The notes under the pieces are model-generated. The model did no database searches. It saw only the letters and a list, made by a program, of their open reading frames with translations, and was not told the origin of the DNA. Below are positions 60,456 to 64,000 of a stretch of 64,000 nucleotides of DNA, piece after piece. Each line of letters begins with the position of its first letter. The stretch's first letter is position 1. Location of the stretch: contig NZ_PQMB01000009.1 in assembly GCF_002918555.1 (NCBI RefSeq), positions 1 through 64,000 of the forward strand, read 5' to 3'. The stretch comes from Citrobacter amalonaticus. Lineage in GTDB: Bacteria; Pseudomonadota; Gammaproteobacteria; Enterobacterales; Enterobacteriaceae. Made by a program: the position numbers and the translations under genes.

Positions 60456-62637
60456 TACCCAGCCCGTTGATAAACAGAGAGTCAGACAGATAACACAGTC
60501 CACATGGATAGACGATTACCTGCTGGCCCCGGCCACCGTACAGGCGGGGCTTGTGGTTATTCTGGTACTGACATTCCTGCGTACCTGGATACTGCTCCCC
60601 GGCGTTTTCGCCACGTCTATCTGGCTGCTGACATTCTTCGGTCAGCTGTTCCGGATGCCGCTGCGCATGCCAAAGGATATCGGCGGTTTTGACATGACCA
60701 CCGAACGCGAAAACGCACTGGAATTTAAAGGCCCGATGGGCCTTTTTCGTTTCACCCGGCGCCGACTGACATGGGAGAAATCTGCCGGCATTATGTGTCT
60801 GGGGCATGCCAGACGGCGATTCCTCGGACGGGAACTGTGGCTGACGCGTGATGACTGTCTCCGGCACATGCAGCTACTGGCCACCACCGGCTCGGGTAAA
60901 ACTGAAGCGCTCCTTTCCCTGCAGCTCAACAGTCTCTGCATGGGACGGGGCATGATGTTCTCCGATGGCAAGGCAGAAACGAAACTGGCCTACGCCATCT
61001 GGTCGCTGATGCGTCGTTACGGTCAGGAGGATAATTACTATGTCCTGAACTTTCTCAACGGCGGTCGTGACCGGTTCGACGAACTTCTGGGCAACGACCG
61101 GACCCGTCCACAGTCAAACTCAATCAACTTTTTTGGCGATGCCACCGCCACCTTCATCATCCAGCTGATGGAATCCCTGTTACCGCAGGTCGGTTCAAAC
61201 GAAGCCGGCTGGCAGGATAAAGCCAAACCCATGCTGTATGGTCTGGTGTATGCGCTGTATTACAAGTGCAGGAAAGACAATATCCGCCTCTCACAGTCGA
61301 TGATACAGAAGCACCTGCCGCTGAAGGAAATGGCAGATCTGTATATTGAAGCGAAGCAAAACGGCTGGCACGACGAAGCCGTCAGTGCGCTGGAGGCGTA
61401 TCTCAGTAATCTGGCAGGCTTTCGCATGGAACTGGTCAGCAAGTCGTCGGAGTGGGACCAGGGTGTTTATGACCAGCATGGCTTCCTGACGCAGCAGTTC
61501 TCCCGCATGCTGGCCATGTTCAACGACGTCTATGGCCACATTTTTTCTTCCGATGCCGGCGACATTGATCTCAGCGATGTGCTGCATAACGATCGCACCC
61601 TGGTCGTGCTCATTCCCGCGCTGGAATTATCCAAAAGCGAATCCGCTAACCTGGGGAAATTATACATTTCAGCAAAACGCATGGTCTACGCCCGTGACCT
61701 CGGCTACCAGCTCGAGGGGAAAAGCAAGGATGTGCTGACCAGTGCGAAGTTCTATAACCCTTTCCCCTTCATTGATGCGCATGATGAACTGGCAAGCTAT
61801 TTTGCGCCTGGCATGGATGACCTCGCCGCACAGATGCGAAGTCTGGGTGTCATGCTGGTCATTTCAGCCCAGGATATCCAGCGCTTTGTGGCGCAGTTTA
61901 AGGGTGAATACCAGACAGTGAACGCCAATACGCTCGTGAAGTGGTTTATGGCCATGCAGGATGAAAAAGACACCTTTGAACTGGCCAAAGACACGGCCGG
62001 AAAGGACTACTATGCTGAACTCGGTGAGATGAAACGAACGCCCGGTACGGTCAGCAGCAGCTATGAAGAGGCCAATACCACCTATATCCGTGAGAAAAAC
62101 CGGATAACGCTGGATGAACTTAAAGACCTTAATCCGGGTGAAGGGTTCATCTCCTTCAAAAGCGCTCTGGTTCCCAGCAGTGCAATCTATATCCCGGATA
62201 GTGAGAAGATATCCTCAAAACTGTCACTTCGGATCAACCGGTTCATCGATACAGGAAAGCCGACCGAGGCAGACCTGGTCGCACAGAATCCTCATCTCAG
62301 ACGCCTGCTTCCTCCGTCAGAACTGGAAGTCAGTATGCTGTTACAGAGAACGGATGAAATCATCGCCGGCAGTGAAACACACACGCTACCGCCGCTCATG
62401 GACCCGATACTGGCCAGGCTGATGAAGGTCGCGCTGGATCTCGATAACCGCTGCGATATCAGCTACACCCCGACACAGCGCGGCATTCTGCTCTTTGAAG
62501 CCGCGCGCGACGTCCTGAAAAAACGCGGGAAAAAATGGTTTACCGTCAAGACGCAGCCGAACCCTCTCCGGGTGTCTGACGCAATGGCGCATCGTCTGGC
62601 CAGAAAGTCGACGGCGTTTATGTCTCAGGAGCAGTAA
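60442..62637 (+). CDS. trbC: TrbC, DotL/IcmO-like type IV coupling protein
   Basis: 731 residues. Two N-terminal membrane helices (LVVILVLTFLRTWILLPGVF and SIWLLTFFGQLF), Walker A TTGSGKT at about 151-157, and DEL/ISAQDIQRF motifs of VirD4/TraG/DotL ATPases (FPFIDAHDELASYFAPG). It brings the relaxase-DNA complex to the channel. The relaxase genes that follow in R64 (nikB, nikA) do not follow here within the window. Confidence 0.93.
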   Translation: MTTGNTQPVDKQRVRQITQSTWIDDYLLAPATVQAGLVVILVLTFLRTWILLPGVFATSIWLLTFFGQLFRMPLRMPKDIGGFDMTTERENALEFKGPMGLFRFTRRRLTWEKSAGIMCLGHARRRFLGRELWLTRDDCLRHMQLLATTGSGKTEALLSLQLNSLCMGRGMMFSDGKAETKLAYAIWSLMRRYGQEDNYYVLNFLNGGRDRFDELLGNDRTRPQSNSINFFGDATATFIIQLMESLLPQVGSNEAGWQDKAKPMLYGLVYALYYKCRKDNIRLSQSMIQKHLPLKEMADLYIEAKQNGWHDEAVSALEAYLSNLAGFRMELVSKSSEWDQGVYDQHGFLTQQFSRMLAMFNDVYGHIFSSDAGDIDLSDVLHNDRTLVVLIPALELSKSESANLGKLYISAKRMVYARDLGYQLEGKSKDVLTSAKFYNPFPFIDAHDELASYFAPGMDDLAAQMRSLGVMLVISAQDIQRFVAQFKGEYQTVNANTLVKWFMAMQDEKDTFELAKDTAGKDYYAELGEMKRTPGTVSSSYEEANTTYIREKNRITLDELKDLNPGEGFISFKSALVPSSAIYIPDSEKISSKLSLRINRFIDTGKPTEADLVAQNPHLRRLLPPSELEVSMLLQRTDEIIAGSETHTLPPLMDPILARLMKVALDLDNRCDISYTPTQRGILLFEAARDVLKKRGKKWFTVKTQPNPLRVSDAMAHRLARKSTAFMSQEQ

Positions 62638-62668
62638 CCCCGCCCCCACTCAGCATAAGGAAATAAAA

Positions 62669-63235
62669 ATGTTCAGATCCCGTTCCGCACATGTCATGAG
62701 CGCATCACTCAGGTCACTGGCACTGGTTTTTCTGGCGGGTATTCCGGTCTGTACCGTGACGGCCGCTTCCATCCAGGTGGGTTTCTCTCCGGAAGGCACC
62801 GCGCAGCAGGTCGTACTGAATACCATCAACCAGTCCAGGCAGTCTGTCCGGATGATGGCATATTCTTTTACCTCGCCCGAGGTGGTAAAAGCCCTGATTA
62901 ATGCCAAAAAACGCGGCGTTGACGTCAGGGTCGTTATCGATGAAAAGGGGAATACCTGCGAGAAATGCAAAGCCAGTAAATCAGCGATGAACCTGCTGGT
63001 AAATGCTGATATCCCGCTGCGCACGGTCAGTAAATACAAAATCATGCACGACAAGGTCATTATTACGGATGGCGCCAACGTTGAAACCGGCTCTTTTAAT
63101 TTCAGCACCGCAGCAAATAAGTCCAATTCTGAGAACGCTATCCTCATTCAGGATGTGCCGGAGCTGGCACAGCAATATCTTCAGCACTGGCAGTCACGCT
63201 GGCAGGCGGGCCGTGACTGGAAATCGACGTATTAA
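62669..63235 (+). CDS. nuc: Nuc-like phospholipase D family nuclease
   Basis: 188 residues. Signal peptide (LRSLALVFLAGIPVCTVTAA), so secreted to the periplasm. One HKD motif: His127, Lys129, Asp134 in MHDKVIITDG, followed by GSFNFS. Single-HKD proteins of this size act as dimers and are EDTA-resistant DNases, such as Nuc of pKM101. The role in transfer plasmids is unknown. AAGGAAA precedes the ATG. Confidence 0.9.
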   Translation: MFRSRSAHVMSASLRSLALVFLAGIPVCTVTAASIQVGFSPEGTAQQVVLNTINQSRQSVRMMAYSFTSPEVVKALINAKKRGVDVRVVIDEKGNTCEKCKASKSAMNLLVNADIPLRTVSKYKIMHDKVIITDGANVETGSFNFSTAANKSNSENAILIQDVPELAQQYLQHWQSRWQAGRDWKSTY

Positions 63236-63298
63236 TATCCGGCCGCAGCAGACACAACGCGGGCTCAACTTCCAATGAATAACGCCGTCAGGACAATT

Positions 63299-63784
63299 AT
63301 GAGCACCATAGACATTGTATTTGAATCCCGTTACAGGGGGGTCTATCACTTGTTTGGTAGTCAATTCGTTCGCTTTAGCACACAACCTCAACTACATAGC
63401 TGGAAGCTGGAGCAAGCCATCAGGGACGATATGATATGTGATGGGTTGACTGAATTTTATTACGATACTGACTCAGGGAAAGGGTATTTCATACTTCCGG
63501 GTTCGCCAATCTCGCCAGGGGGTTATCGTACACTACGATATCCATTACCCAGGATGGTGACACAAAGGACAGTCTATCGCTGGCAGGACAGGGTTCGTGA
63601 TGAAACACATACGCATATCGCAACAGGCGCACATGGTTTCGAATCGCTGTGTTGCTCTGAAATGCTGGCCGAAATGGTCGAAGAAGCTAAGTTGACGACC
63701 GTTGGCAAAGTAACCTGCCCACTGTGTAAAATCATCTGGGAGGACTGCAGAGCATTTGAACCCTGTGATTTCAGCGAAACTTAA
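63299..63784 (+). CDS. Protein of unknown function with a C-terminal Cys pair
   Basis: 161 residues from the ATG at 63299 (CAGGAC upstream); an in-frame ATG at 63275 adds eight residues. No known domain recognised. Visible: aromatic-rich N-terminal half (FESRYRGVYHLFGSQFVRF), THTHIATGAHGFESLCC, and TCPLCKIIWEDC near the end, which may bind a metal. It lies behind nuc in the same direction. Confidence 0.6.
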   Translation: MSTIDIVFESRYRGVYHLFGSQFVRFSTQPQLHSWKLEQAIRDDMICDGLTEFYYDTDSGKGYFILPGSPISPGGYRTLRYPLPRMVTQRTVYRWQDRVRDETHTHIATGAHGFESLCCSEMLAEMVEEAKLTTVGKVTCPLCKIIWEDCRAFEPCDFSET

Positions 63785-63799
63785 GAAATAAACAGATTA

Positions 63800-64000
63800 A
63801 TGACCATGTTATGGCTTCATTATTATACCTGTCATCATTCACTTTTTTCGGCATATATAATGCCTGCGAAAAGTACATACAAAAAAACACTCCCTGTACC
63901 TTTGATATCGCCAATATTATTTATACCGGTCATTTTCACGTTCGCCACGCTCATTAATCCGTTGATAAAAAATCTATTTCCCTGCCACATATTTAATATA
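63800..64000 (+). CDS. Possible start of a small membrane protein gene (cut by window end)
   Basis: An ATG at 63800 opens a frame that stays open for 67 codons to the end of the window, AT-rich, with one hydrophobic stretch (PVPLISPILFIPVIFTFATL). The ribosome-binding site is weak. It may be a real membrane protein gene or an open stretch by chance. Confidence 0.3.
   Translation, partial: MTMLWLHYYTCHHSLFSAYIMPAKSTYKKTLPVPLISPILFIPVIFTFATLINPLIKNLFPCHIFNI

Noticed and set aside
62640-64000. Relaxase genes or oriT
   Set aside because: No HUH or NikA/NikB-like motif and no recognisable nick region is present in the window.

Overview
The window looks like part of a conjugative virulence plasmid from an insect-associated member of the Enterobacterales. 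A Serratia amber-disease-type plasmid is the nearest type I can think of; that is an inference from the gene combination, and no search was run. A RepFIIA-type replicon, an IncI1/R64-like thin pilus and IVB transfer system, and a three-gene Tc insecticidal toxin operon lie together with remnants of IS elements and other genes.

Layout. 1-540: remnants of two transposases and a shrunken copy of a tcB 3' end. 612-15490 (minus): tcA-tcB-tcC. The C-terminal effector of TcC carries a His/Cys pattern like that of clan CD (caspase-fold) proteases. 15864-17387 (minus), upstream of tcA: a phage-type lysis cassette with intact endolysin and holin but decayed Rz/Rz1 spanins. 17991-18325: ABC-ATPase remnant. 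18330-20120: replication region (origin side, repA, tap-like leader peptide, CopA-like antisense RNA). 20572-20709: seven GATC sites. 20927-22310: NusG-like TraB, an intrinsic terminator, a long RNA dyad, TraC. 22378-33946: small regulator, unknown genes and the type IVb pilus set pilL-pilV. 33697-34270: a one-segment shufflon, followed by rci. 35636-46870: traH-traR with a Sog-like primase. 46928-48351: AT-rich cargo of three genes, then a partial duplicate of the traT start. 48675-56858: traT, traU, traW, traX, traY and an ExcA-like gene. 56945-58103: a cluster of small-RNA and toxin-peptide modules. 58197-62637: trbA-trbC. 62669 to end: a PLD nuclease and unknown genes.

How it fits together. 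RepA and its antisense RNA would set copy number. TraB/TraC would control the long pil/tra region. The thin pilus with switchable PilV tips would choose recipients, and the Dot/Icm-like TraH-TrbC machine would move DNA. The Tc operon supplies the virulence function, and the adjacent holin/endolysin may release the large toxin. The relaxase genes (nikAB) and oriT are not in the window.

The most novel-looking element is the 56.9-58.1 kb cluster. Two near-identical 31-residue hydrophobic peptides are each preceded by a divergent, strongly promoted short RNA. Each RNA carries a 20-21 nt match to the leader of its own toxin only, and a third antitoxin-like unit has no partner. This fits a duplicated type I toxin-antitoxin family that has re-specified its pairing region.
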